From NCBI RefSeq assembly GCF_009026145.1, contig NZ_WBUE01000014.1:1-64000 (forward strand): a DNA stretch of 64,000 bases, written 5' to 3'. Positions 33,340 through 41,184 of this stretch are shown piece after piece. How positions within the stretch are numbered: position 1 is the first letter of the stretch; every line of letters begins with the position of its first letter. Made by a program: the position numbers and the translations under genes. The notes under the pieces were generated by a model, which did not search any database, was not told where the DNA came from, and was given only the letters and a program-made list of their open reading frames with translations. This DNA comes from Hyphomicrobium sp. (GTDB lineage Bacteria; Pseudomonadota; Alphaproteobacteria; Rhizobiales; Hyphomicrobiaceae).

Positions 33340-33963
33340 GCGGCACGGCAATCGCCACGTGGCGTTGCATATTTCAGCTTGCGAACCCCCCAGCCCTCTG
33401 CGTATCGACTGACGTACGGAGTTCCGGCTTCTTTCACGGGGTGGGGTGCGAGTCTTCGCTTATTGGTCGGCGCCGGTCACGTAGATGGAGCTTGCTACGG
33501 GGCCACGATCTGACAATCTGCTCCTATGAGCCCGCGCAGTTGAGGCAACAGCGCCTCGATGCCCGCATCGAGGATGCGCGCGAAGTGCTTTACGACGCTT
33601 CTCTCGGTCCTTTGCAGCAGAAGAAGCCCGACCACTTTAGCGATCACTTCCGCATCGGGGGCTGGAACAAAGACTGGGCGTGTGGGTCGATCTCGATCTG
33701 ATCTTCATGCGCAGGCTGCCCGACCAGCCCCCGCATCTTCGGCTGGGAAAGTGGCAACTCGATCAACGGCGCGGTGCTGGGGCAGCGCCGTGCTCGCCGA
33801 CTACCTTGCCCTATGCCGCCAGCGGCCCGTGCAGCAGGTCGCTCCCTGGTGGCCGCTTCACCGACCGCAACTTTCCGAGCGGCTTGCATCGCTGCCGTAC
33901 GGGCGCATATTCGGCGGAAGCGCCAACGACTGGCGTAGAAGCTCGCGCGCAAAGGAGGACCTC
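33340..33963. other. about 620 bases without a convincing gene
   Basis: Open frames on the plus strand exist, for example one whose second half reads PAQLRQQRLDARIEDAREVL, but they carry no ribosome site or family motif and the composition is visibly less GC-rich than in the neighbouring genes. It may be a decayed gene or transferred DNA. The last 15 bases hold the strong ribosome site (AAAGGAGG) of the DUF1326 gene. Confidence 0.4.
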
Positions 33964-34593
33964 ATGACACCTTGGGAGATCAAAGGCCGCGAGTTCGGCA
34001 ACTGCAACTGCGCCTATGGCTGTCCCTGCCAGTTCAACGCGCTTCCCACGCATGGAGACTGCCGCGGGCTTGCGGTGTTCGACATCGAGAAGGGTCATCA
34101 CGGAACGACCCGGCTCGACGGCCTCAAGGCAGCGGGCATCTTCCGCTGGCCCGGACCCATTCACGAAGGCAAAGGTGAGGGCGTGCACGTCATCGATAAG
34201 CGCGCCACGGCTGAGCAGCACGAAGCGTTGCGACGCATCCTGCGCGGCGAGGACACCGAGCCTGGGGCGACGGTGTTCCAGATCTTCGCCTCCACTTGCG
34301 ATACGCTGCACGAGCCGATCATCGCCGACATCGATTTAGAGCTCGACATCGAGGCACGCACGGCGCGCGCCCGCATCGACGGCGTCCTCGAGATGCGCGG
34401 GGCGCCCATCGTGAACCCCATCACCGGGGCCGAGCACCGGGTGCGCATCGAGCAGCCCAATGGCTTCGAGTTCGCCGCTGCAGAGATCGGGCGCGGCTGG
34501 TCGACGACGCAGGGTCCGGTCAGCTACGAGCTCGCCGATACCTACGGACAGTTCGCGCACATCCATCTCTGCCACACCGGTATGGTGCGCTGA
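33964..34593 (+). CDS. DUF1326 protein
   Basis: 209 residues from ATG 33964 with AAAGGAGG upstream. The N-terminus is a Cys cluster, FGNCNCAYGCPCQFNALPTH, with a further DC, the hallmark of DUF1326, suggesting metal binding. The rest has the pattern of the family (GLAVFDIEKGHHGTTRLDGL, and an HVIDKRATAEQHEALRRIL segment). DUF1326 genes are commonly paired with a DUF2182 gene, as here after only three bases. Biochemistry unknown; a metal-handling pair is an inference from the Cys cluster and the partner's membrane location. No signal peptide is seen. Confidence 0.85.
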   Translation: MTPWEIKGREFGNCNCAYGCPCQFNALPTHGDCRGLAVFDIEKGHHGTTRLDGLKAAGIFRWPGPIHEGKGEGVHVIDKRATAEQHEALRRILRGEDTEPGATVFQIFASTCDTLHEPIIADIDLELDIEARTARARIDGVLEMRGAPIVNPITGAEHRVRIEQPNGFEFAAAEIGRGWSTTQGPVSYELADTYGQFAHIHLCHTGMVR

Positions 34594-34596
34594 GGT

Positions 34597-35403
34597 ATGG
34601 CCGAGCGCGCGCTTGAATTGCTACTGCGGCGCGAGCGGGCCATCATCTGGGGCGCGCTCGCCGTCTTGACGGGCCTCGCGTGGCTCTGGGTGCTTGTCGG
34701 CTCTGGCACCGGCATGAGCACCCTCGCCATGACGACGTGGCAGTTTCCACCCCCGCGCCCGGCGTTGATGATGCAAGGGGATTGGTCGCCTGCGTACTGG
34801 CTCACCATGCTCGCCATGTGGTGGGTGATGATGATCGCCATGATGGTTCCGAGTGCGGCGCCCACGATCCTGCTGTACGCCCGCGTCGTCCGCCACGGAA
34901 ACAGCATGGACGAAGGCGCGTTAGTCCCCACCGCCGATTTCGGCGCAGGCTACCTCGTTGCGTGGCTCGGCTTCAGTGCCCTCGCCACGGCCCTGCAGTT
35001 CGCCCTCGAGCGATCGGGACTCATCGACGGCATGATGATGTGGTCGACGGAGCGTTGGCTCACGGCGGGGCTGCTGATTGCCGCCGGCCTCTACCAGCTA
35101 TCACCGCTCAAGATGGCCTGCCTAGCGCAATGTCGCTCGCCCGCAGAATTCTTGTCGCGGCACTGGCGCCGCGGACGCAGCGGTGCGTTCCGTCTGGGGG
35201 TCCTGCATGGCGCTTACTGTCTCGGCTGCTGCTGGGCGCTGATGCTACTGCTGTTTGCCGCCGGCATCATGAATCTCGTGTGGATTGCGGGGCTCGCGGT
35301 GCTGGTCCTGCTCGAAAAGCTCGCCCCCTTCGGCGCCAACCTGGCGAACCCGTCGGCGGCGCTGCTGCTCCTCGCCGGTGCTGCCCTGCTCGTGCCGGCA
35401 TAG
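34597..35403 (+). CDS. DUF2182 integral membrane protein
   Basis: 268 residues with about seven transmembrane segments. Characteristic motifs are MLAMWWVMMIAMMVPSAAPT (about 69-88), a KMACLAQCRSP segment (about 171-181) and a GAYCLGCCWALMLLLFAAGI (about 206-225) helix with conserved Cys. The family is described as predicted metal-binding. The gene follows DUF1326 by three bases, a very tight unit; both probably act together on one metal or metalloprotein. It converges on the sulfide dehydrogenase gene with 27 bases between stops. Confidence 0.85.
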   Translation: MAERALELLLRRERAIIWGALAVLTGLAWLWVLVGSGTGMSTLAMTTWQFPPPRPALMMQGDWSPAYWLTMLAMWWVMMIAMMVPSAAPTILLYARVVRHGNSMDEGALVPTADFGAGYLVAWLGFSALATALQFALERSGLIDGMMMWSTERWLTAGLLIAAGLYQLSPLKMACLAQCRSPAEFLSRHWRRGRSGAFRLGVLHGAYCLGCCWALMLLLFAAGIMNLVWIAGLAVLVLLEKLAPFGANLANPSAALLLLAGAALLVPA

Positions 35404-35406
35404 CCC

Positions 35407-35423
35407 GGGCGCCGCTGGCGCCC
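35407..35423. terminator. hairpin between convergent genes
   Basis: GGGCGCC (35407-35413) and GGCGCCC (35417-35423) form a 7-bp stem with a 3-base loop between the DUF2182 and sulfide dehydrogenase stops. T-run is poor, so termination efficiency is uncertain. Confidence 0.4.
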
Positions 35424-35430
35424 TTGCGCA

Positions 35431-36750
35431 TCAGCCCTTGTGAGACAGAGCGGTGTTGTCGTTGAGGGCATCGGCGATGATGGCGTGGTACCAAGCGAGG
35501 CCCTCGGCGTAATTCTTCCGCCGCACCTCGGCGCTTTCCCCCTTCTGCGACACGAACGGCCCGTTCGGAACCAGGATCGGCTTGCCGTCCTTTTCGCCCG
35601 GCGTGTAGTCGGCGCCGATCTTGATCGAATCATCCGCGGCGAGCAGCGACCAGCAGGTGTTGCGGTAGCGCGCGACAGCCGGCTCGCCGCCGGCCAGCGC
35701 GGCGAGGATATCGGCGGCGACGACCTTGCCGTGGCTGTTGGCGGTGTACGCCGACTTCGGCATCTCGACGGCGATGGCGGCATCGCCGATGACGTAGATG
35801 CCATCGACCTTGGCGGAGGAGAAGTTCTCCGGCCTGATCGGACACCAGCCGCCGGGGTCGGCGCAGCCGGCCTGGATGGCGATGTTGCCCGCCGTTTGCA
35901 CCGGGATGACGTTGACGACCGCGCCCTTCAGCTTCGTACCCGAGGCAGTCTGCACCTCCATCGTCTTGGGATCGACGCGCACGACGCGGAAATCGTCGAT
36001 CTCGTTGGTCAGGTTCAGATCGATGATGCCGGCATAGTACCTCTCGAACGCCTCCTCGAACGCCCCCTGCTTGGAGAAGGTCGGCTTGGCATCGAGGATC
36101 ACTAGTTTCGACTTGGGCTTATGCGTCTTGAGGAAATGCGCGATCATGCAGGCGCGCTCGTAGGGCCCCGGTGGGCAGCGGTATGGATTAGCCGGCACGG
36201 TCATGATCACGACCCCGCCGTCGTCCATGGCCTCGAGCTGCCTCATCAACAGCAGCGTCTGCGGACCTGCCTTCCAGGCGTGCGGCATGATCTCGGCGGC
36301 CGCCGCCGAATAGCCTTCGATGGCGTCGTATTTGAAGTCGATGCCGGGCGAGAGCACGAGCCGGTCGTAGGGAAGCGTCGCGCCGCCGGCCAGGCTGACG
36401 CTTCTCTTGCCGGTGTCGATTGCCGCGGCCGTGTCGGTTACGACGTTAATGCCGAGCTTCCTGAGCCCGTCGTAGCTGTGCTGCAGCGAGGCGAAGGTGC
36501 GGAACCCGCCGAAGAAGTGGTTGGAGTTGAAGCAGGACGTGTAGATGGGCCGCTGCTCGATGACGGTGACGTCGAGTTGCGGTTCCTCGGTCTTGAGGAT
36601 GCGGGCAACGGTGCCACCCCCAGCCCCGCCGCCGACGATGACGACCCTGGCCCCTCCCTTGGCGAGCGCTGGAGCACCGATGAGCGCCGGACTTGCCGCT
36701 GCCAGCGCCGCTCCTCCGAACAGCCGCCCGAACTCCCTGCGATCGATCAT
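35431..36750 (-). CDS. flavocytochrome c sulfide dehydrogenase, flavoprotein subunit (FccB/SoxF type)
   Basis: 439 residues from ATG 36750. A Tat signal (MIDRREFGRLFGGAALAA) sends the folded flavoprotein to the periplasm. The FAD motif VVIVGGGAGGGTVARIL (about 36-52) follows. Cys73 (IYTSCFNSN) sits where FCSD attaches FAD covalently, and Cys192 (RCPPGPYERA) and Cys303 (GWCPI) match the redox disulfide. It should oxidise sulfide to sulfur. The c-type cytochrome partner is not next to it; divergent soxYZ and the nearby pseudoazurin may connect it to electron transport. Reads start as MIDRREFG because the longer frame would obscure the Tat motif. Confidence 0.9.
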   Translation of the reverse strand: MIDRREFGRLFGGAALAAASPALIGAPALAKGGARVVIVGGGAGGGTVARILKTEEPQLDVTVIEQRPIYTSCFNSNHFFGGFRTFASLQHSYDGLRKLGINVVTDTAAAIDTGKRSVSLAGGATLPYDRLVLSPGIDFKYDAIEGYSAAAAEIMPHAWKAGPQTLLLMRQLEAMDDGGVVIMTVPANPYRCPPGPYERACMIAHFLKTHKPKSKLVILDAKPTFSKQGAFEEAFERYYAGIIDLNLTNEIDDFRVVRVDPKTMEVQTASGTKLKGAVVNVIPVQTAGNIAIQAGCADPGGWCPIRPENFSSAKVDGIYVIGDAAIAVEMPKSAYTANSHGKVVAADILAALAGGEPAVARYRNTCWSLLAADDSIKIGADYTPGEKDGKPILVPNGPFVSQKGESAEVRRKNYAEGLAWYHAIIADALNDNTALSHKG

Positions 36751-36863
36751 GTCGTGGTGCCTTGTTCCCGGCCCGTCGTTACCGATATCGTATGCCGGGC
36801 CGGGAAGCCCCGGCAACATACCCGTTGTCGATATGCATGGCGCCGCGGGACGATAAACGTAAG

Positions 36864-37322
36864 ATGCTCGACCGACGAACTTTTCTGCTTCACGCCAGCG
36901 CGGCCGCGGCGCTCATGGTACTCCTCGATGGCGTACGCGCCGAGGCGGCGGCCGAGGAAAGCGCCGAGTTCAAGGCCTCACTCGAGGCTTTGCTTGGCAA
37001 AGCGACCCCACAAGAGGCCGGCCTGATGCTCGATCTGCCGGAGAGCGTCGACAACGGCGACTACGTGCCAGTGGCGCTGGCGGTAGACAGCTCCATGACG
37101 CCGGAGAGCTACGTCGAGGCGGTGCACCTTCTATCGACCGCCAACCCCCGCGCCGCCGTGGCCACCTTCCGCTTCACGCTGTTGTCGGGCAAGGCGCGCG
37201 TGACCAGCCGCATGCGCCTCGCCAAGACGCAGGACGTCGTCGCCATCGCCGAGCTGAGCGACGGCCGCATCCTGATGACGCGGCGCAAGGTCGACGTGAA
37301 GGTCGGCGGCTGCGGGATCTGA
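36864..37322 (+). CDS. soxY: thiosulfate oxidation carrier protein SoxY
   Basis: 152 residues. The Tat-type start MLDRRTFLLHASAAAALMVL exports it. The C-terminal GGCGI carries the thiol (Cys151) to which sulfur intermediates are bound, although the usual ending is GGCGG. The central VDNGDYVPVALAVDSSMTPE and VRLAKTQ-like segments fit SoxY. It precedes soxZ by 10 bases. Other Sox genes (A, B, C, D, X) are not in the window. It is divergent from the sulfide dehydrogenase gene across 113 bases. Confidence 0.9.
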   Translation: MLDRRTFLLHASAAAALMVLLDGVRAEAAAEESAEFKASLEALLGKATPQEAGLMLDLPESVDNGDYVPVALAVDSSMTPESYVEAVHLLSTANPRAAVATFRFTLLSGKARVTSRMRLAKTQDVVAIAELSDGRILMTRRKVDVKVGGCGI

Positions 37323-37332
37323 GGATGGAGCG

Positions 37333-37659
37333 ATGATGAAGAAGCCGCCGCGCATCAAGCTGCCAGAGGCCATCAACCCCGGCGAGATCGTCGAGATCAA
37401 GACGCTGGCGACGCACGTCATGGAGACGGGCAACCGCAAGGACGCTGCGGGCAACATCATCCCGCGCGACATCATCCATACGTTCACGGCGAGCTTCGAG
37501 GGTGAGGAGGTGTTTTCCGCCACCCTCGGCTCCGGCATCGCCGCCAATCCCTACATCGCTTTCTTCTTGAAGGTGCCAGGGCCAGGCACGTTGACGCTGA
37601 CCTGGCTCGACGACGGCGGCACCACTACGGTCGAGAAGGTGCCGCTCAGCGTCGCCTAG
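37333..37659 (+). CDS. soxZ: thiosulfate oxidation carrier protein SoxZ
   Basis: 108 residues of the Ig-like SoxZ fold: MKKPPRIKLPEAINPGEIVE at the start, THVMETGNRKDAAGNIIPRD in the centre and GTLTLTWLDDGGTTTVEKVP near the end. SoxZ forms a heterodimer with SoxY and presents the carrier Cys. The 3' end overlaps the convergent membrane-protein gene by four bases. No signal peptide, as in known SoxZ, which rides to the periplasm with SoxY. Confidence 0.93.
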   Translation: MMKKPPRIKLPEAINPGEIVEIKTLATHVMETGNRKDAAGNIIPRDIIHTFTASFEGEEVFSATLGSGIAANPYIAFFLKVPGPGTLTLTWLDDGGTTTVEKVPLSVA

Positions 37660-38420
37660 CGGTTTCGCCCGGGCGGCGGCAGCTGGCGCGGCGCGCCGCG
37701 GCGTGCGCTGGCGAGGCGCATCCACACATCGCGTGCTCCAGCACGCAGACGCTGGCCGAGATCGGCAATTCGCGGCTGCATTTCGCGCCATGCCGCCTCG
37801 AGCCGCGGGCGCCATCGCCGCCATGCGTCGCGCAGGTAGTTGCCCATGCGCCATTTGACGATGCGGCCGTAGCGCCAAACCCACGACGCGCGGATGCGCG
37901 CGAACAGCGCCTCCTGCCAAGGCACGAAGGTTTCATAAGTGCGCGCGAACCACCCCATTTGCATCAGTGCCGGCTTGGTCAACAGGAAGATGCGGGCGAT
38001 GAGCGCCGTCGAGGCGAGCTTGGCGGCGACGATGACCATCGTCGCGGTGATGAGATGGCCGGTGGCGAGCAGATAGACGCCGAGCAGCTTGGCCGGAATG
38101 AGGATAGCGCTCGGCACACCCAGCGCCATGAGTGCGCCGTACGGCGGCAGACCGGCGATCCACAGCTCGGTCTTCGCCCACAGCGGAAAGCGGGCCAGCC
38201 GGGCAACGAGGTTCGATAGGGGTCGCCAGCCCCATTCCTCGAACAGGAGGATGAGCGCGGCGACAACGTTGAGCGTCAGCACCACTGCCGGTCGCACCAA
38301 CGTCCAGGTAGAGAGCAACGCGCGGCCCAAGAGCCGCGCCGCTAGGGCCGCTGCATGCACCGCCTCGCGCCCGCGCGCCTCGAGCCAAGGCCTGAGTTGC
38401 TCCCACATTGCATATCCCAT
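37656..38420 (-). CDS. polytopic membrane protein, conserved hypothetical
   Basis: 254 residues. About three to four hydrophobic segments (VRPAVVLTLNVVAALILLFE, YGALMALGVPSAILIPAKLL with GVYLLATGHLITATMVIVAA), then a basic amphipathic tail rich in Trp and Arg (WRRWRPRLEAAWREMQPRIA) that probably lies along the membrane surface or in the cytoplasm. I have seen similar proteins in Rhizobiales without a function. It converges on soxZ with a 4-base overlap of the stops; no tie to sulfur metabolism can be claimed beyond position. Confidence 0.7.
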   Translation of the reverse strand: MGYAMWEQLRPWLEARGREAVHAAALAARLLGRALLSTWTLVRPAVVLTLNVVAALILLFEEWGWRPLSNLVARLARFPLWAKTELWIAGLPPYGALMALGVPSAILIPAKLLGVYLLATGHLITATMVIVAAKLASTALIARIFLLTKPALMQMGWFARTYETFVPWQEALFARIRASWVWRYGRIVKWRMGNYLRDAWRRWRPRLEAAWREMQPRIADLGQRLRAGARDVWMRLASARRGAPRQLPPPGRNR

Positions 38421-38535
38421 CTGCGAGCGCCCAAACCTCGCTCCTGGCGCAAGCCTAGCTCAGAACGGCTGCCGGTGCGCTGACGCGTCTCAGGCGCAGC
38501 CCGACAAATTGACTCGCTCCGCAACGGCCGACGCA

Positions 38536-38575
38536 TTGACAGCTGCGGCCCTCTTTCTATACTTTTTTGGTATAG
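38536..38575 (+). promoter_or_regulatory. sigma-70-type promoter with an overlapping palindrome
   Basis: TTGACA (38536-38541) and TATACT (38558-38563) are separated by 16 bases. CTATAC (38557-38562) and GTATAG (38570-38575) form a perfect 6-bp inverted repeat around 7 bases, overlapping the -10 box. Located 19-59 bases upstream of the pseudoazurin start, so a repressor could sit over the -10. No Fnr box (TTGAT-N4-ATCAA) is seen. Confidence 0.65.
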
Positions 38576-38594
38576 ATACTTCGGGGGACGGTAC

Positions 38595-39044
38595 ATGAGG
38601 TTCGCAAGGCTCGCGACTATGGCTGCACTTTCGCTCGCTTGGGCCGGCTCTGCCGCGCTCGCTGCCGAGCACGAGATCAAGATCAAGAACACCAATGGCA
38701 AGGGCAAGTTCATGGTGTTCGAGCCCGAATTCCTGAAGGTGGCGCCGGGCGACACGGTGAAATTCGTCATTGTCGACAAGAGCCACAATGCCGAGGCGAT
38801 CACGGAGGTGTGGCCGGAGGGCGTCGAGCCGCTCAAGGGCGAGATGAACCAGGACGCCGAGTTCGTGGCCGAGAAGCCGGGCATCTACGGCATCAAGTGT
38901 CGCCCCCACTACACCATGGGGATGGTGGCGCTGATCGTAGCCGGCGAGCCGACCAACACCAACAAGGACCAGCTTGATGCCTTCAAGGCGCCTGGGGGCG
39001 CCAAGAAGCGTTGGGACGAGCTCCTCAAGCAGCTCAATCCCTGA
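38595..39044 (+). CDS. pseudoazurin (type 1 copper protein)
   Basis: 149 residues. Signal peptide to about residue 24 (ALSLAWAGSAALAA). Type 1 copper ligands are all present: His64 (KSHNAE), Cys102 and His105 (GIKCRPHY), Met110 (TMGM). Pseudoazurins carry electrons in the periplasm to copper nitrite reductase, nitrous-oxide reductase or other oxidoreductases. GGGGGA precedes the start and a strong promoter is at 38536. It sits next to soxYZ and the sulfide dehydrogenase, so sulfur-derived electrons are possible; neither a nitrite reductase nor a cytochrome is in the window. Confidence 0.93.
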   Translation: MRFARLATMAALSLAWAGSAALAAEHEIKIKNTNGKGKFMVFEPEFLKVAPGDTVKFVIVDKSHNAEAITEVWPEGVEPLKGEMNQDAEFVAEKPGIYGIKCRPHYTMGMVALIVAGEPTNTNKDQLDAFKAPGGAKKRWDELLKQLNP

Positions 39045-39100
39045 CGCAACCGATCGGGTCGACGACGATCCCTGGATGGCACCCGTTCGCCGTCTGCCCG

Positions 39101-39132
39101 CGCCGGCCGCTCCCCAGGCGGCCGGCGTCTTG
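39101..39132 (+). terminator. Rho-independent terminator
   Basis: CGCCGGCCGC (39101-39110) pairs perfectly with GCGGCCGGCG (39118-39127) around a 7-base loop and is followed by TCTTGTTTT. It ends the pseudoazurin transcript. Confidence 0.85.
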
Positions 39133-39137
39133 TTTTC

Positions 39138-41084
39138 CTACTTCGCCGTCATCAGACGGATGTCCTCGGCGCGCAGCGCGCCTTCGCGCTCGGCATCCTC
39201 GAGCACGTGCGCCAGCTCCTCGCGCGCCTTCTCCGCCTGCCGTTGACGCGTCCACAGGCTGGCGTAGAGGCCGCGTTTCGCGATCAGCTCGCCGTGCGTG
39301 CCCTGCTCGACGAGTCGCCCTTTGTCGAGCACCAGGATGTTGTCGGCGTGCACGATGGTCGACAGCCGGTGGGCGATAACGAGCGAGGTGCGATCGCGCG
39401 CCACTTGGTCGAGGGCATCCTGGATCTCCTTCTCGGTGTGGCTGTCGAGCGCGCTCGTTGCCTCGTCGAGGATGAGGATGGGTGGGCCCTTGAGGATGGT
39501 GCGGGCGATGGCGACGCGCTGCTTCTCGCCGCCCGACAGCTTCAATCCGCGCTCGCCGACCATGGTCTTGTAGCCCTGCGGCAGCGTACGGATGAAGGCG
39601 TCGACCTGTGCCAGCCTCGCCGCCGCATAGACCTCCGCATCGGTGGCGTCCGGGCGGCCGTACTTGATGTTGTAGAAGATGGTGTCGTTGAACAGCACGC
39701 TGTCCTGCGGCACCACGCCGATGGCGGCGCGCAGGCTCTTTTGCGTCACGTCGCGAATGTCCTGCCCGTCGATCGTCACGCGCCCGCGCTCTATGTCGTA
39801 GAAGCGGAACAGGATGCGGCTGATGGTCGATTTGCCGGCACCCGACGGCCCGACGATGGCCACCATCTTGCCCGCCGGCACGGTGAAGGCGACGTTGCCG
39901 AGCACCTGGCGACCGCCCGCATCGTAAGCGAAGGTGACGTCGTCAAAGCGGATTTCGCCCTTGGTGACGAGGAGCGGCTTGGCGCCGGGGCGGTCCTTGA
40001 TCTCGGGGCGCTCACCGAGCAGCGCGAACATAGCCTCGAGGTCGACGAGCCCCTGCTTGATCTCGCGATAGACCATGCCCATGAAGTTGAGGGGCATGTA
40101 GAGCTGGATGAGCAGCGCGTTGATCATCACGAACTCGCCGACCGAGTGCGTGCCGGCAACGATACCGCGTGCGGCGAGCAGCATGCAGGCCGTCATGCCG
40201 ACGGTGAAGATGAGCATCTGGCCGGTGTTGAGCACGCCGAGCGAGCGGAAGGTCTTGATCGCCGCCCGCTCGTAGCGCGCCATCGAGGCATCGAAGCGGC
40301 GCGCCTCCAGCTCCTCGTTGCCGAAGTATTTCACCGTTTCGAAGTTCAGCAAGCTGTCGATCGCCTTGGTGTTGGCCTCGGTGTCGCTCTCGTTCATCTC
40401 GCGGCGGATGGCGATGCGCCGCTCGCTGGCGGCGAACGTGAACCACATGTAAGCGGCAACCGTGGCGAACATGATCACCACGTAGCGCCAATCGAAGTAG
40501 TAGAGCAGCATCCCCGAGACGAGCAGCAGCTCGAGCGCCGTCGGCACCACGTTCAAGATGCCCATGCGGATGATGAGCTCGACGCCGCGCGTCGCCCGCT
40601 CGATGACGCGCGACAGCCCACCGGTGCGCCGTTCGAGGTGAAAGCGCAGCGACAATCGATGCAGGTGCTCGAAGGTGCGGTTGTTGAGCTGGCGGACGGC
40701 GTTCTGCCCTACCTCGGTGAAGATGACATCGCGCACCTGGGTCAGCGCCATCATGAGGACGCGGCCCGTGCCATAGGCGAGGATCAGCATGACGATGCCG
40801 ATCATGACGCTGCTACCGACGTCGAGCGCGGCGCCTTTGCCGGCCGCCGCCGTCAGCATGTCGGTGGCGTCCTTGTAGAAGACGGGCACCGCGACGGTGA
40901 CCAGCTTGGCGATGAGCAGCACGCCGAAGGCGAGCACAACGCGCGCGCGCAGATCGGCGCGGTTCGCCGGCCACACCAGCGGTAGCAGCCCGAGCAGGGC
41001 GTCCCAATGGCTGGCACGCGCGGCCGAATAGTCCTCTTCGCGCTCGTCGCTGGGAGCGGCCGGGATCGCGGGCGGAAACGACAT
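39138..41084 (-). CDS. Atm1/HMT1-type ABC exporter, half transporter
   Basis: 648 residues from ATG 41084. The transmembrane domain (about 60-345) has six segments and the NBD carries Walker A IVGPSGAGKSTISR (about 440), signature LSGGEKQRVAIARTILKGPP, Walker B ILILDEATSALD and the H-loop IAHRLST. The family of mitochondrial Atm1 and bacterial relatives exports glutathione-conjugated Fe-S precursors or heavy metals; the long Atm1-type N-terminal region ALLGLLPLVWPANRADLRAR supports that. Homodimer expected. It is followed by no other transport gene. AGG before the start. Confidence 0.88.
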   Translation of the reverse strand: MSFPPAIPAAPSDEREEDYSAARASHWDALLGLLPLVWPANRADLRARVVLAFGVLLIAKLVTVAVPVFYKDATDMLTAAAGKGAALDVGSSVMIGIVMLILAYGTGRVLMMALTQVRDVIFTEVGQNAVRQLNNRTFEHLHRLSLRFHLERRTGGLSRVIERATRGVELIIRMGILNVVPTALELLLVSGMLLYYFDWRYVVIMFATVAAYMWFTFAASERRIAIRREMNESDTEANTKAIDSLLNFETVKYFGNEELEARRFDASMARYERAAIKTFRSLGVLNTGQMLIFTVGMTACMLLAARGIVAGTHSVGEFVMINALLIQLYMPLNFMGMVYREIKQGLVDLEAMFALLGERPEIKDRPGAKPLLVTKGEIRFDDVTFAYDAGGRQVLGNVAFTVPAGKMVAIVGPSGAGKSTISRILFRFYDIERGRVTIDGQDIRDVTQKSLRAAIGVVPQDSVLFNDTIFYNIKYGRPDATDAEVYAAARLAQVDAFIRTLPQGYKTMVGERGLKLSGGEKQRVAIARTILKGPPILILDEATSALDSHTEKEIQDALDQVARDRTSLVIAHRLSTIVHADNILVLDKGRLVEQGTHGELIAKRGLYASLWTRQRQAEKAREELAHVLEDAEREGALRAEDIRLMTAK

Positions 41085-41184
41085 GAGACCTGCTTGGCTG
41101 GACGGTTGGTTATTGCGCGCGGCAACACCGACGCGCGCAAGCGGCATCGGCAGACTTTTGATCTAAGCGGCGTCTGGGACGGCC

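Noticed and set aside
33294-33701. 135-codon plus-strand open frame after the aminotransferase
   Set aside because: It begins 18 bases after the stop inside the terminator hairpin, has no ribosome site or family motif, and composition is unlike neighbours.
38536-38575. Fnr/NnrR-type box ahead of pseudoazurin
   Set aside because: No TTGAT-N4-ATCAA-like sequence was found; the palindrome CTATAC-N7-GTATAG does not match.
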